Part shown: positions 21,736-31,559 of the stretch, piece after piece
Layout of the letters: each line of letters opens with the position of its first letter
Numbering within the stretch: position 1 is the first letter of the stretch
NCBI RefSeq assembly: GCF_029525555.1
Contig: NZ_JAPDHZ010000006.1
Location: forward strand, 310,001-374,000
Direction of reading: 5' to 3'
Origin: Cohnella ginsengisoli
GTDB lineage: Bacteria; Bacillota; Bacilli; Paenibacillales; Paenibacillaceae
Length of the DNA stretch: 64,000 nt
The notes under the pieces: model-generated
Databases searched by the model: none
What the model saw: only the letters and a program-made list of their open reading frames with translations
Told to the model about the DNA's origin: nothing
Made by a program: the position numbers and the translations under genes

Positions 21736-22592
21736 TTAACCTTTGATGCCCGTCGAGACGACCGTACCCGAGATCAGCTTCTTCTGCGCGAAGAAAAAGA
21801 CGAGAATGACCGGGACGACCGCAAGGCTGCAGGCCGCCATCAGCTGCGCCGTCGTAATCGAACCGATGGTTGCGCCGCCTGCTTCGCCTGGGGACAATGC
21901 ATACAATCCGAGCGCCAGGGTAAAGCTTTTTTCCTTGCTTAAATAAATTAACGGCCCCATAAAATCGTTCCAGGTCGACATGAATACACCGATGGCCACA
22001 ACCGTCAGTCCCGGCCTGCACAGCGGCATGGAAATGCGCCAAAAAATATGCCAGAGATTCGCGCCGTCGATTTTGGCGGCCTCGTCGAAATCGTGGGGAA
22101 GCGTCGCGAAAAACTGCCGGAGCAAAAAAAATATTGAACGCTCCGCCGTCAAAAAAAGTCGGTACGATCAGCGGGAGCAGCGTATTGGTCCAATTCAGCT
22201 TGCTGAACAGCACGTAAACCGGAATCATCGTCACCGCGCCCGGTAGCATCATCGTCGCAAGTACGATGCCGAATATGAGATTACGATAGGGAAACCGCAA
22301 CCGGGCGAATCCGAAAGCGCAAAAAAGCGGCCGACAGCGTGCCCCCGACGACACTGAAAAAGACAACGATGCCGGTGTTGCCGATATAAGAAAGAAATGG
22401 CTTGATTGTCCAAATTTCGGAATACGCCTCTGCCGTGAATTGCGTCGGAAAGACGACCGGCGGAACCTTGTACAGATCGTCTAGTCCCATAAAGCTGCGG
22501 GCGACCATCCAGATCAGCGGAAACAGAAAAACGACCGCGCTTCCCAGCAGCAAGGCATAAAGCACCAACGAAGATTTAAGGGGCAATCTCAT
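21736..22592 (-). CDS. Carbohydrate ABC transporter permease (two frameshifts)
   Basis: About 285-residue MalG-type permease. It begins MRLPLKSSLVLYALLLGSAV. The EAA loop DEAAKIDGANLWHIFWRIS and the ending VSTGIKG are typical. Six A at 22321-22326 and eight A at 22124-22131 break the frame; one fewer in each rejoins GGTLSAAF with CAFGFARLRFPYRN and NIFF with LLRQFFATLPHDF. A further seven-A run at 22151-22157 is in frame and therefore looks correct. It follows directly on the partner permease. Confidence 0.85.
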
Positions 22593-23484
22593 CTATCTGA
22601 CCTCTCCTTCGTAATGGACCCAGGATCGGCTCGTTCTGAAGATGAATGCCGTCAGCAGCAGCACGATAATGAACAGCACCCATGCCAGCGACGAAGCATA
22701 CCCCATCTCCAGCGTGCGAAACGCCTTCTTGTAAATCATCACCATGAGAAAGTTGCTTGCGTTGAGCGGCCCGCCCGCCGTCGTGGCCATGACTTGGCCG
22801 AACACCTGGAAGGAGCCGATAAAGCCCATGATCAAATTAAAAAAAGATGACCGGCGTAATCATCGGGATCGTGATGGTCCAGAATCGCCGCATCCGGGAT
22901 GCGCCGTCCACGATCGCCGCTTCGTACAGCTGAGCGGGAATGCCCTGGAAGCCGGCCAGCCAGATGATCATCGATCCGCCCGCCTGCCACAGCCCCATAA
23001 TAATGAGCGAAGGCATAACCGATTCCGGATGCGAGAACCAGGTGTACGGCGGCAATCCGACCATATCCAGCAACTTGTTCGCGAAGCCGTAAGTCGGGCT
23101 GTACAGCTGCTTCCACAAAATGCCCAGCGCCACGACCGGAACGACGACCGGCAAATAAAAGATCGTCCGGAACAAGCCGATGCCGGGCAGATTGCGATGG
23201 AGCAGCAGCGCCAGCAGAAAACCGATCAGGAGAGATGCAGGCACGGAAATGCCGGTAAAAATGCCGGTAATCTTTAAAGACTGCCAGAACTCCGGATCAT
23301 GCAGCAATTTGTCGTAGTTGTCCGTGCCGACCCATTGGGGCGACTTGATAATATTGAATTTCGTGAAGCTGTAGTACAGAGACTGCAGTACGGGCCAAGC
23401 GGTGAACAGCAGTATGCCGACCGTCACGGGCGATGTGAACAAATAGCCGGCGATCGCTTCACGCACTTTTTTTGTGAATCTCAT
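22593..23484 (-). CDS. Carbohydrate ABC transporter permease (frameshifted at 22839-22845)
   Basis: About 296-residue MalF/UgpA-type permease with six helices (AGYLFTSPVTVGILLFTAWP first). EAA loop is YEAAIVDGASRMRRFWTITIP. Seven A at 22839-22845 introduce a stop after VIFF; with six, it continues as NLIMGFIGSFQVFGQVM to the stop at 22593. Encoded about 85 bp after the binding-protein gene. Confidence 0.86.
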
Positions 23485-23568
23485 GAAGCTCTTCCCCTTT
23501 CCGCGTTCGGGCGGAGGGACACCTGCTCGCTCCCCCCGCCCCGAAACTCCTGCTGCGCTGCCCTTCGG

Positions 23569-24933
23569 TTATTTCCAAGCCTTGTTAATGCGTTCTTCCC
23601 ATTCCTTAAGCGCATCCTCCAACGGCAGCTTGCCCAGCAAATACTTGTTCATCGCGTCCTCGTAGCCGGCGTTCGATTCGTTGATCAGCGATACGGGGAG
23701 CTTCGCGCTCAAAATCGGAAGAATGTCGGCTTCAGGCGCGATCGTATACGCTTCGACGTTCTTGCCCTCCACCGGACTGTTCCGCCATACGTCGTCGCCG
23801 GCCAGCGATTTGAGGACCGGAACCGAGTTGCCTGCCGAGTTAAAGGCCTTCTGGCCGGCCTCCGTCAGGAACATCGATACGAAAGCGCCCGCTTCGTCCT
23901 TGTTATTCGACTTCGAGCTGACGCTGTATCCGCTCGTGCCGCCGCCGACCGCATGAACGGAAGGCAATCGCGGGAAAGGTACGACATCCCATTCGAACCC
24001 TTTGGCTTTGGAGACGTCGTTGATGGAAGAGGCGACGGACTTCACCGCGAAGTAAAAGGCGACCTTGCCGGCCATGAACATGTCTTCCGGATATTGGCCG
24101 TTCGGGTCGAGCGCATAACCGTCCTTGGACAAATCCCACAGATCCTTTAATCCTTGGCCTACGAGCGGATCGGAAGCGACCGTTACCTTGCTGCCCGCTT
24201 CGTCGATCAGCTTGCCGCCGCGGCCCAGCGCAAACGGCGTCCATACCGCCCACCAGTGAATGTTGGAGTTGACCGCCCATTGCGTCGTCGTGCCCGAGGC
24301 ATCCTTCTTCGTCAGCTTCTTGGCATAGTCCATGAACGTATCCCAGCTCCAGTCGTTAGACGGCAGCGGCAATCCGGCTTCCTTAAGCAGCGACGTATTG
24401 ACCAGCGTGACGACATGCGCGTAATCCCGCGGGACCATGTACGTTTGGCCGTCTACTTTTCCCAGGTCGAGCATGCTGGGGTAAACGTCGGCGACGTCAA
24501 CGCCATTCGGCTCGAAATAGGCGTCGAGCGGAGCAAGGATGCCCAGATCCTGATACTCTCTTACCGAGGTATCCGGCAGCCAGAATACGTCCGGCAATTC
24601 GTTCGCCGCCGCCTGCGCGAGCACCTTCGCGTGAGGGTCCCCGACCATCTTCTCGACTTTGACCGTCACGTAAGGATATTTTTCTTTGAACGCGCTTACA
24701 ACGGCTTCCACATTTTCAGACTCGCCCGGCCATTCGGGTACGCCTACGCGAAGTTCGACCGGGTCATGCGACTTGCTTGCGTCCGATTGAACCGCTGCGC
24801 CGCTTCCGGTCGCACCGTTTGTATTCGTTTTCAAATTGTTGCTGTCCGAATTCCCCGCGCATGCGGCACTCATCAGCATCGAGCCGATCATGACCGTCGC
24901 CAATACTACTGTTTTCATTTTGCCTGCTTTCAT
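23569..24933 (-). CDS. Sugar-binding lipoprotein of ABC importer
   Basis: 454-residue family-1 extracellular binding protein, intact. Signal peptide with lipobox MSAAC (Cys25), a short polar linker, then RVGVPEWPGESENVEAVVSA and PDVFWLPDTSVREY typical of UgpB/MalE-like proteins. GGAGG lies 8 bases before the ATG. It opens the operon that continues with two permeases and rhamnosidase/galactosidase enzymes. A LacI-type operator lies 135-165 bp upstream. Its ligand is therefore probably a rhamnose- or galactose-containing oligosaccharide (inference from neighbours). Confidence 0.9.
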   Translation of the reverse strand: MKAGKMKTVVLATVMIGSMLMSAACAGNSDSNNLKTNTNGATGSGAAVQSDASKSHDPVELRVGVPEWPGESENVEAVVSAFKEKYPYVTVKVEKMVGDPHAKVLAQAAANELPDVFWLPDTSVREYQDLGILAPLDAYFEPNGVDVADVYPSMLDLGKVDGQTYMVPRDYAHVVTLVNTSLLKEAGLPLPSNDWSWDTFMDYAKKLTKKDASGTTTQWAVNSNIHWWAVWTPFALGRGGKLIDEAGSKVTVASDPLVGQGLKDLWDLSKDGYALDPNGQYPEDMFMAGKVAFYFAVKSVASSINDVSKAKGFEWDVVPFPRLPSVHAVGGGTSGYSVSSKSNNKDEAGAFVSMFLTEAGQKAFNSAGNSVPVLKSLAGDDVWRNSPVEGKNVEAYTIAPEADILPILSAKLPVSLINESNAGYEDAMNKYLLGKLPLEDALKEWEERINKAWK

Positions 24934-25068
24934 TTGGTTAACCTCCTCGATTGTTCAGCGCGATTGAGATGATGTCTTGACGATTGCAATGGCATTTAAA
25001 GCGGCTGCGGTTCGTTTCAAGCTTTCCTCCTTTTTTTTGCTTCCCCCCTGTATGGTTGATCAACGCTT

Positions 25069-25097
25069 AAGTAAAACAAACATAAAACGTTTTACTT
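25069..25097. promoter_or_regulatory. LacI-family operator upstream of the binding-protein operon
   Basis: A perfect 12-bp palindrome TAAAACGTTTTA (25083-25094) is flanked by AAGTAAAAC on the left and GTTTTACTT on the right, giving overlapping half-sites. It has the central CG step of LacI-family operators. It sits between the lacI-type gene and the binding-protein start, so it probably controls the operon below 24933. Confidence 0.72.
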
Positions 25098-25154
25098 AAA
25101 TGATTTTATCCCCAGGCGATTAAATTGTCAATGCTAAAAACGAGGGGACTTGTG

Positions 25155-25213
25155 TAAAAAACAGCCTCCGTTCGGGAATTTCCCGGGCGATCCGGACATT
25201 CCGAACGAGGCTG
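25155..25213 (-). terminator. Terminator of the LacI-type regulator gene
   Basis: Long stem (25162-25178 with 25198-25213) followed on the minus strand by six T, immediately after the stop of the regulator gene. It separates regulator and transporter transcripts. Confidence 0.85.
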
Positions 25214-25217
25214 CTTA

Positions 25218-26225
25218 TTATCTGGCTGGGACGAACGTGTTGCGGACGATGAGCTGCGCATCGATGACGATGTTTTCCGGTTCTACGCGACGGGTGTGGC
25301 CAATACGCTTGATCAGCAGACGCGCGGATTCCTTCGCGATCGTATTCGTCGGAATATGAATGGCCGAGATGCCGTAGCTCTCCGCGAGCGGGCTGTCGTC
25401 GAACGTAATGATCGCTTTATCCCGATGGTCCAGTCCATGCTCTTTGAGCGATTCGAGCATGCCGATCGCGAGCAGGTTGGAACCGGCAATAAGGGCTGTC
25501 GGCGGTTCCTTTAGGCTAAGAAAATGCGTCATGGCCGCTTTACCGCTCTGAATATCGCCGTTGCCGATCGATACATAGGATTCGTCGTAAGCAATATTGT
25601 GGCTGAGCAAGGCCTGGCGATAGCCCGAGTGACGGTCGCTGCTGACGAGGAAGTCGATGGGTCCCGGGGAGGAAAAGGAAATCCGCGTATGGCCGGCTTT
25701 AATGAGCGATACGGTCGCCTGGTAGGCGGCATCCACGTTGTCTACGTCTACCCAGCTGCAGTATACGCCTTCGGGCGGCCTGCTCATCAGGACATAAGGA
25801 AAATTAAGATCGTTGAGCGCCCGGAAGGTCGTTACGTCGTTAAGCGGCAGGAAAAACACAAGGCCGCGTACGATCCCGCTGCGAACGAGGTCGAGCACCT
25901 TGGTGCCGCCCAGGCCTTCCTCCCAGTCGAGCAGCATATTATACTTCTTTTCGTTGGCCACCTCGCCGATGCCGCCCAGGATGTCCATACCGACAAAAGG
26001 CAAGAACTCGGTACCGGGCTTCGGGATGATAATGCCGATCGTATTGATTTTATTGCTCGTAACCAAGCCTTTCGCAAGCGCATTCGGCTTATAATTGAGC
26101 CTTTCGGCCGTCTCGATAATTTTGGCGCGGGTTTCTTCGGACAAGCTTCCTTTGCCGTTGAGCGCCAGAGAAGCGGCCGCGATCGATACGCCGGCCGCCT
26201 TGGCGACATCCTTGATAGTAGCCAA
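25218..26225 (-). CDS. LacI-family transcriptional regulator
   Basis: 335-residue regulator. The N-terminal helix-turn-helix and hinge are classic: TIKDVAKAAGVSIAAASLAL and YKPNALAKGL, followed by a periplasmic-binding-protein-like ligand domain. TTG start at 26225 with AGGAG about 8 bases upstream. It is located between the transporter operon and the secreted polysaccharide protein, both of which carry AAACGTTTTA-type operators. It is therefore the probable local repressor, released by a sugar derived from the polysaccharide. Confidence 0.92.
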   Translation of the reverse strand: MATIKDVAKAAGVSIAAASLALNGKGSLSEETRAKIIETAERLNYKPNALAKGLVTSNKINTIGIIIPKPGTEFLPFVGMDILGGIGEVANEKKYNMLLDWEEGLGGTKVLDLVRSGIVRGLVFFLPLNDVTTFRALNDLNFPYVLMSRPPEGVYCSWVDVDNVDAAYQATVSLIKAGHTRISFSSPGPIDFLVSSDRHSGYRQALLSHNIAYDESYVSIGNGDIQSGKAAMTHFLSLKEPPTALIAGSNLLAIGMLESLKEHGLDHRDKAIITFDDSPLAESYGISAIHIPTNTIAKESARLLIKRIGHTRRVEPENIVIDAQLIVRNTFVPAR

Positions 26226-26280
26226 ATAAACAACTCCTAAATCGTTTAATTAATAAAATGAACATAACACAGTGCAAGCA

Positions 26281-26323
26281 AAAGGCGCAAGAGCGAAGAA
26301 ACTTCTCCCGCCCTTGCGCCTTT
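26281..26323 (-). terminator. Terminator after the secreted multidomain gene
   Basis: 11-bp perfect stem AAAGGCGCAAG with CTTGCGCCTTT; on the minus strand the right arm ends in TTTT. It lies between the stop at 26337 and the LacI-type start at 26225. Confidence 0.8.
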
Positions 26324-26336
26324 ATCCCTTTAATCT

Positions 26337-28950
26337 TTAGCTAAGCTGATAGTGGTAAATTTCGATCTCCGACAATTGAAGACGATAGCTGCCGGGATCG
26401 TCGACGGTCGGCGTTCCGAGCTTCGTGACGAATATGCGAACATGGCGGGCAGTTACCGGCGTGAAATTGTACTCTTGGGGAAAGCCGACGGGATTGCCCT
26501 GATTCGAGATCGTTGCGACCGTACCGTAGCTCCCCCCCGTCCGGCGCCGTCTGAATCGTGAAGTCGACGGGAAAGTTCGGCGATCCTCCCCCTACCGCCT
26601 CGGTAAACAGCCTCGGAAACAGCTTCACCTTGTCCACGGTCTGATCCGAACCGAGATCGATGTCGACCCAAACCGGCGTGGCGGAAATATTGGCAGCGCT
26701 ATACGAGCTTGTCGTATAACCGGCCGAACCGAATACCGGCGTCTCTATGCCGTCCGTCAACCGCGACACGTCCCAGTCGGCAATGACCAGCGAATCGTTC
26801 GAGGTCACCGTCTTGAACCTGGCCAGATTGGGAATGTTGGATGCGCCCAGATTCGTCGACCCTCCCGGAACCTTCTGTGTCGTCCATGCGATATTATCGA
26901 ACGAAACACTGCTTTTGACATTGGTGAGACTGGCATATCCGCTTCCGAATACCGTTTTTGGATCGTTCCAATCGATCTGCGGGCTTGCCACATTGCCTAC
27001 GAACACCTGGATGTTGCCGCCATGCTTCATCACCTTCAAATGGACAAAGCCGGTCGTTGGATTTGTCCCTGTCGTTACTGGCTTCACGACCACCTTATTT
27101 TCGGTTCCGCCTTTATACAAAGAGACATTCCCGCTCGGCTCCAGCAAGACGAGATAGCCGCTGTCAAAATAAGCGTCCGTGGGAAGCGTCTTTGCGAAGC
27201 TGAGCCCGATCCAATTGCCGGTGGTGCCGGCGTTTATTTTAACATCCGCCTCGATCACGCCATTGCCGAGCACCAGATTGTTCAGCGTGCTTGAACCGGG
27301 GTCCGCCGCGACATTCGTCTGATTGTAAGTGCCGCCCGACACGGCCCAGGTCCCCGAATTCGCGGTCCAATTGCCTGCACCGAAAGTGAAGTCGTCACTA
27401 AAGTTGTTGATGGCCGCGACATTATCGAATGTCGCGCTGGCAAGCCGCGTTACCGCGCCGAAATAACCGCTGTCATAATAAAGTCCGTTATCCGTCCAGT
27501 CGATTAGCGGCGAAGCGCTGCCGTTCGTGAACACTTTGATATTGCCTCCGCTCTTTACGACCTTCAAATGAACGGAGCCGGCAGTCGGATCCAGGCCGCT
27601 AGCCGTTTCTCCCGTTACCTGCCCCGTTCCGGCTTTGAACAGGGCCATGTTGCCGTTCGCTCTTATAAAGACGAGATATCCGCTTTGGGTGAAATTATCG
27701 TTCTCCTTGATCTTTCCGATATGGAGCCCCGCCCATTCTCCGGGATCGGCTGCAGCCGTAATGCGCACGTCGGCATCGTAGATGGCGTTGCCGAATACAG
27801 TTCCGGACGCGCCTGCATAGGCTGTGTCTGCGGTAAGGCTGCTTTGCGTATATGCGCCTCCCGATACCGACCAACTTCCTTGGTAGGCCGTCCATTTGCC
27901 GGCGCCGCCGGAGAAATTATCGCTAAAGGCGCCGCTCGTTTTTAAACTCATCGTGATCGGAGTCAACCGCGTATTCCAGTTCAACGTGGCGCCGAATGAA
28001 CCGTAAGCGTAGCTCAGGAACGGGGAATCGGTCGCTTTAATATGGCCCAGGGCATCTCCGCTGAGTCCTGCGTTGCTCGCTCTGGCATAATGATCGCCGT
28101 CCATATAATATTCCTTTGTAAAATCGAAGCCGTTGGACGAGCTGTAAACTTCGATATAAGACACATCCGAGCCCCAATTGTTGGTCTGCACGCCGATGAA
28201 CTTGTCGAGCGCTTCGACGTATTTGACGTCCGTAGCATCCTCAAAGGACGATTTATTGATGCCTGCGCCATGATACGTCAGACTTCCGGGCCAGTTCGCA
28301 TTGACGGTCGATGCGGTAGCTACCCGCATCTGGTTCATATTGTTATCGATCCAGCTGTAGTAGATATAGAGCGTGGAGCCTTTGACGACAAATGAAGGCT
28401 GACCTGCGCCATAAACGAGCGGGCTGCCGTCATAGACGATAAAAGGCTGCGGATTGCCCCCCCAGCCCGTGCCGTTCCACTTCTCCCATGTCCCCGTCGG
28501 ACTCGTGGACCGCGCGACAAAGATCTGGTTGTTCGTGCCTCCGCGGTTGGTCGTTGACGTATAAGCGATATAATAATAGCCGCCGAACTTGATGACGCCC
28601 GGATCGCAAGTCGAGAGCGCATCCATCGAACCGGCCGTCGGCGGCAGCACGATCTGATTGCTCCCCCACGTCACCCCGCCGTCCGTAGACCGCTGGTAAC
28701 GGATGTAATCGTAAGGCAACGGACTGCCTCCCTCGGAGCAAGCCCACATGTCGATGCTGCCGTCGCTATTCACGATAAAAGAAGGACCGTAACGATATCC
28801 GCCGATCGTCGCTCCGCTGTATATATCCCAACCGGGAGAGCCAACGACCGCAAGCTGCTGCGAAGTTGACGAAACGGCGCTTGCGGTTATTGGCAAGCAT
28901 AATAATAAAAGCAGAATTGCAGGAACAAACGAGAGCCATTTCGTTTTCAT
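26337..28950 (-). CDS. Secreted multidomain polysaccharide-acting protein (frameshifted at 26532-26538)
   Basis: About 870 residues. A signal peptide (LSFVPAILLLLLCLPITASA) is followed by a five-bladed beta-propeller like GH43 or sialidase/BNR domains (YGPSFIVNSDGSIDMWACSE, CDPGVIKFGGYYYIAYTST) to about residue 345. Two related ~180-residue concanavalin/DUF1080-like domains follow (FSDNFSGGAGKWTAYQGSWS; FSDDFTFGAGNWTANSGTWA). Last comes an F5/8 type C (discoidin) domain ending YRLQLSEIEIYHYQLS. Seven C at 26532-26538 cut the discoidin domain; six restore it. Start ATG 28950 with GGAGGG upstream. A LacI-type operator lies just upstream. Catalytic activity is not provable; it may be an exo-acting glycosidase bound to cell-wall polysaccharide. 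Confidence 0.75.
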
Positions 28951-28971
28951 AAAAAATCCCTCCAATTTTAG

Positions 28972-28984
28972 TGAAACGTTTTAT
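28972..28984. promoter_or_regulatory. LacI-family operator upstream of the secreted protein gene
   Basis: TGAAACGTTTTAT closely matches the TAAAACGTTTTA palindrome at 25083 and lies about 20 bp before the start codon, next to the ribosome binding site. It suggests shared control by the adjacent LacI-type regulator or by CcpA. Confidence 0.55.
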
Positions 28985-29049
28985 TTTTATTTAATCATAA
29001 TGTAAGCGCATTAATTTGACAAGAGGGAACTCCGAGTCCCATGTTCAAT

Positions 29050-29125
29050 AGAGCGTTACTTGATGGACCGCGGCGACAACGGATCCCATGTAACGCTGGA
29101 TAGCGTTACTTCGATGGACCGCGGT
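29050..29125. repeat. Two-copy 50-bp repeat with inverted arms
   Basis: AGCGTTACTT-GATGGACCGCGG occurs at 29052 and 29102 (the second with one extra C). An inverted GTAACGCT arm at 29090-29097 lies between them. This is a short relative of the ~51-bp arrays elsewhere in the window. The rest of 28985-29195 holds no gene that I can see. Confidence 0.6.
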
Positions 29126-29195
29126 ATCAGCCGACCTCGGGAAACAAGCTCTTTCAAGCGCTAAGATATGTGTCCGCTCGGCTTATCTAAGCTTT

Positions 29196-29580
29196 CTAAT
29201 CGTCCAACCCTTTCCCTTCAAGGATTTTAGGTTTGTATTTCTCCACTCTGGCCTCTCTCGTTTTAGCCTGCTTAGGCTGAGAAAAATGGAGCAAATAAGC
29301 CCTTTGGCGCCCAGGCGTTAATGCTTCGAATGCCGTTTTTTTAAGCCGGATTGTCGTCGAATTCACGTTGAAGCTCCTCGGCGACGGCGAATTCGGTGTT
29401 CTTTTTTAAACACCACTTCCTGTCCCGACTTTTCAACATTGACCGCATCTTGAATGTAGTCTTTTAATATCGCCGCACGCTCTACGATCTCCTGGACGTT
29501 CGTGAACCGAATCTGGCGACCGGCTTGTACGTTTTCCGTCTGTTGGATCAGGATCCCGTTCGGATCCAGCTGGTGAGGTC
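29196..29580 (-). pseudogene. YdeI-family protein, 5'-truncated remnant
   Basis: The C-terminal ~125 residues of a YdeI/OmpD-associated-like protein are readable: DPNGILIQQTENVQAGRQIR, RFTNVQEIVERAAILKDYIQ, then LTPGRQRAYLLHFSQPKQAK and a stop after GKGLDD. The start and about 80 N-terminal residues are missing, replaced by IS66 sequence at about 29575. Six T at 29402-29407 shift the frame. A second defect near 29335-29345 puts TAA where a Leu codon is expected (NPA-stop-K). This is a genuine dead gene, unlike the single-base splits elsewhere. Confidence 0.75.
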
Positions 29581-29997
29581 GCTCAGCATACGCCCTCCAA
29601 CGCCTGGACCACGTCGCGCAGTAAAGCGGCGTTAAATCCAGCATCTACTTCGATAGTGGCTAAGCCGAGTTGAATTCGAATCGAGGGGGTTGGTCTCGCT
29701 TTTGCTTCAGATGCGACGGCGACCTGGAGGAAGGGGATGGAGTTGCCACCGCTTACGGTACGCTCGGATGAACCGCTGAGCTTTTTCATCCAGATGTAGA
29801 GCTGGCGACGGTCCACCTCATTGGCTTTGCACCAGCTCGTTGCTTTTTCTCCGCTCGCACGAAATGCAGCGACGCGCGTTTCCCATTTCTGTTGAATCTC
29901 TGCTCTAGCCATTAAAAGTCCTACCCGTCTGACGTTGTGGGAGAATGATCTCACGCCGATGGACACTTGCGAAGGTGGGGGAGGATTTGACGCTTAC
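29575..29997 (-). mobile_element. IS66-family remnant (one end only)
   Basis: The minus strand begins GTAAGCGTCAAATCC at 29997, the characteristic IS66 terminal repeat. It then carries tnpA and only the first few codons of tnpB (MLSDLT) before the sequence switches to the YdeI remnant. tnpB, tnpC and the other terminal repeat are absent. The terminal repeat abuts a repeat-array unit at 29998. Confidence 0.75.
29583..29912 (-). CDS. tnpA: IS66 family accessory protein TnpA
   Basis: 109-residue small accessory protein of IS66 elements, with the helix-turn-helix pattern WETRVAAFRASGEKATSWCK and RRQLYIWMKKL. I chose the ATG at 29912 (TAGGAC upstream) over the upstream start at 29966, which adds residues unlike the family. 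It appears intact, but without tnpB/tnpC the element cannot transpose. Confidence 0.82.
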   Translation of the reverse strand: MARAEIQQKWETRVAAFRASGEKATSWCKANEVDRRQLYIWMKKLSGSSERTVSGGNSIPFLQVAVASEAKARPTPSIRIQLGLATIEVDAGFNAALLRDVVQALEGVC

Positions 29998-30186
29998 TTT
30001 TGGAGTGTCACGAGAGCGACGAGGTAGCGGGAGGGGGGGCGTGGGCGCGAGAATAGCGTGATTTTGCGCTATTTTGGAGTGTCAGGTGAGCGGCGGGGTT
30101 GCGAGCGGGAGGAGTGAGTGGGAGAATAGCGTGATTTTGCGCTATTTTGGAGTGTCAGGTGAGCGGCGGGGTTGCGAGCGGGAGTT
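29998..30186. repeat. Second copy of the 73-bp palindromic array (two full cores)
   Basis: Palindrome cores at 30052 and 30125 (period 73) with the same G-rich spacers as the array at 12.4 kb. A third unit is cut at its core by the IS66 end at 29998. Both cores read GCGTG in the left arm, so they share a variant. The array ends at the IS256 left repeat. Confidence 0.85.
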
Positions 30187-31547
30187 GAGTCCATATAATT
30201 GTGTAAAATGGATGGCCTCTTGAAAATAAGGAGAGCCATGAAATAGAACCTCGTCTAGAATGGAGTTGTCGAGACAACATTCAAGGGAGAGGGCTATTCA
30301 TGGCTCAGTATCAGATTACACTAGACGAGGCACTATTGCATCAATTGTTTATTGGACAGGCACGTGACGAGGGAGTGGCCAAGCTGCTGGAGACGGTGCT
30401 CAACCAGGTGTTGAAGGCGCAAGCAACAGATCAACTGGAGGCCGAACCTTACGAGCGTACGCAAACCCGTCAAGGCCAGCGAAACGGCAGTTATGCGCGA
30501 GGATTAACGACACGGGTAGGCAAGCTGCAGCTGGAGGTTCCGAGGTTTCGAGACGGCCAGTTCTCCACAGAGCTATTCGCCCGGTATCAACGTAGTGAGC
30601 AGGCGCTGGTGACATCCCTTATGGAGATGGTCGTGAACGGCGTCTCGACGCGGAAGGTTCAGCGGATTACAGAGGAACTTTGCGGTACAACGTTTTCGAA
30701 ATCCACAGTGAGCGAGCTGTGTAAGCAGTTGGATCCGCTGGTGGAGTCTTGGCGCACGCGTTCCTTGGAGGAAAAGAGCTACCCGTTTGTCATTGTGGAC
30801 GCCATGTATGTCAAAGTTAGAGAGAACGGTCGGGTGCGCTCCCGTGGCGTGTTAACCGGCTACGGCATCAACGAGCACGGTAACCGTGAGGTGCTTGGAA
30901 TTTCCATCGACGATACCGAGTCCGAAGCGAGCTGGAGTGCATTCTTTGAGGGCTTGAAGCAGCGTGGACTCCATGGCGTAGACCTGGTCATCAGCGACAC
31001 GCATGGCGGCCTTGTCCAAGCGATTAAGCATCACTTTCAAGGGGCGACATGGCAAAGGTGTCAGACGCATTTTACGCGAAATATTCTAGATGTCACGCCG
31101 AAGGCACTACAATCCGAAATAAAGGCGGCTCTGCGCTCGATATTCGAAGCGCAGAACCTGGAGAGCGCGAGAAGGCTGCTGGAAGAAACGCAAGAGATGT
31201 ACCAGGAGAAAGCGCCAAAGGCCATGGAGACGCTGGAGCGAGGATTTGACGACGCCACAGCGGTACTGGCATACCCGGAAGAGTACCGGGTAAGAATCCG
31301 GACCTCGAACGGCATGGAGCGAGTCAACCGGGAGATCCGTCGGCGAGAATCGGTTATACAGATTTTTCCGAACCGTGAATCGGTTATCCGATTAATCGGT
31401 GCCGTGCTCATGGAGCTCGAAGAATTATGGAGCAACAAGCGCTTCATGGACATGACAAGGTACCATGCGTGGCAGAAAGAGCGTGCGAAGAATCAAAAGT
31501 AAGCAACAAAATTCGTCGACGAGGATTTTACACATAAATATGGACTT
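30187..31547 (+). mobile_element. IS256-family insertion sequence, complete
   Basis: Imperfect ~23-bp terminal inverted repeats bound the element: GAGTCCATATAATTGTGTAA at 30187 and, on the opposite strand, AAGTCCATATTTATGTGTAA at 31547. The single transposase gene lies between. No matching target-site duplication is visible: the left flank is the 73-bp array, the right flank a different 51-bp array. Confidence 0.82.
30300..31502 (+). CDS. IS256 family transposase
   Basis: 400-residue mutator-type DDE transposase, full length. It shows the N-terminal DNA-binding part (QRNGSYARGLTTRVGKLQLE), the first catalytic Asp in PFVIVDAMYVKVRE, the second in DLVISDTHGGLVQAI, and the C-terminal Glu in RTSNGMERVNREIRRR. 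Start ATG with AAGGGAGAGGG upstream. Frame is intact, so the element may be active. It is one of the few unbroken long genes in this part of the window. Confidence 0.95.
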   Translation: MAQYQITLDEALLHQLFIGQARDEGVAKLLETVLNQVLKAQATDQLEAEPYERTQTRQGQRNGSYARGLTTRVGKLQLEVPRFRDGQFSTELFARYQRSEQALVTSLMEMVVNGVSTRKVQRITEELCGTTFSKSTVSELCKQLDPLVESWRTRSLEEKSYPFVIVDAMYVKVRENGRVRSRGVLTGYGINEHGNREVLGISIDDTESEASWSAFFEGLKQRGLHGVDLVISDTHGGLVQAIKHHFQGATWQRCQTHFTRNILDVTPKALQSEIKAALRSIFEAQNLESARRLLEETQEMYQEKAPKAMETLERGFDDATAVLAYPEEYRVRIRTSNGMERVNREIRRRESVIQIFPNRESVIRLIGAVLMELEELWSNKRFMDMTRYHAWQKERAKNQK

Positions 31548-31559
31548 GACCCACGCGAG

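Noticed and set aside
28042..28395. Plus-strand frame inside the secreted propeller gene
   Set aside because: Antisense shadow; the minus-strand protein has a signal peptide and continuous domains across this stretch.
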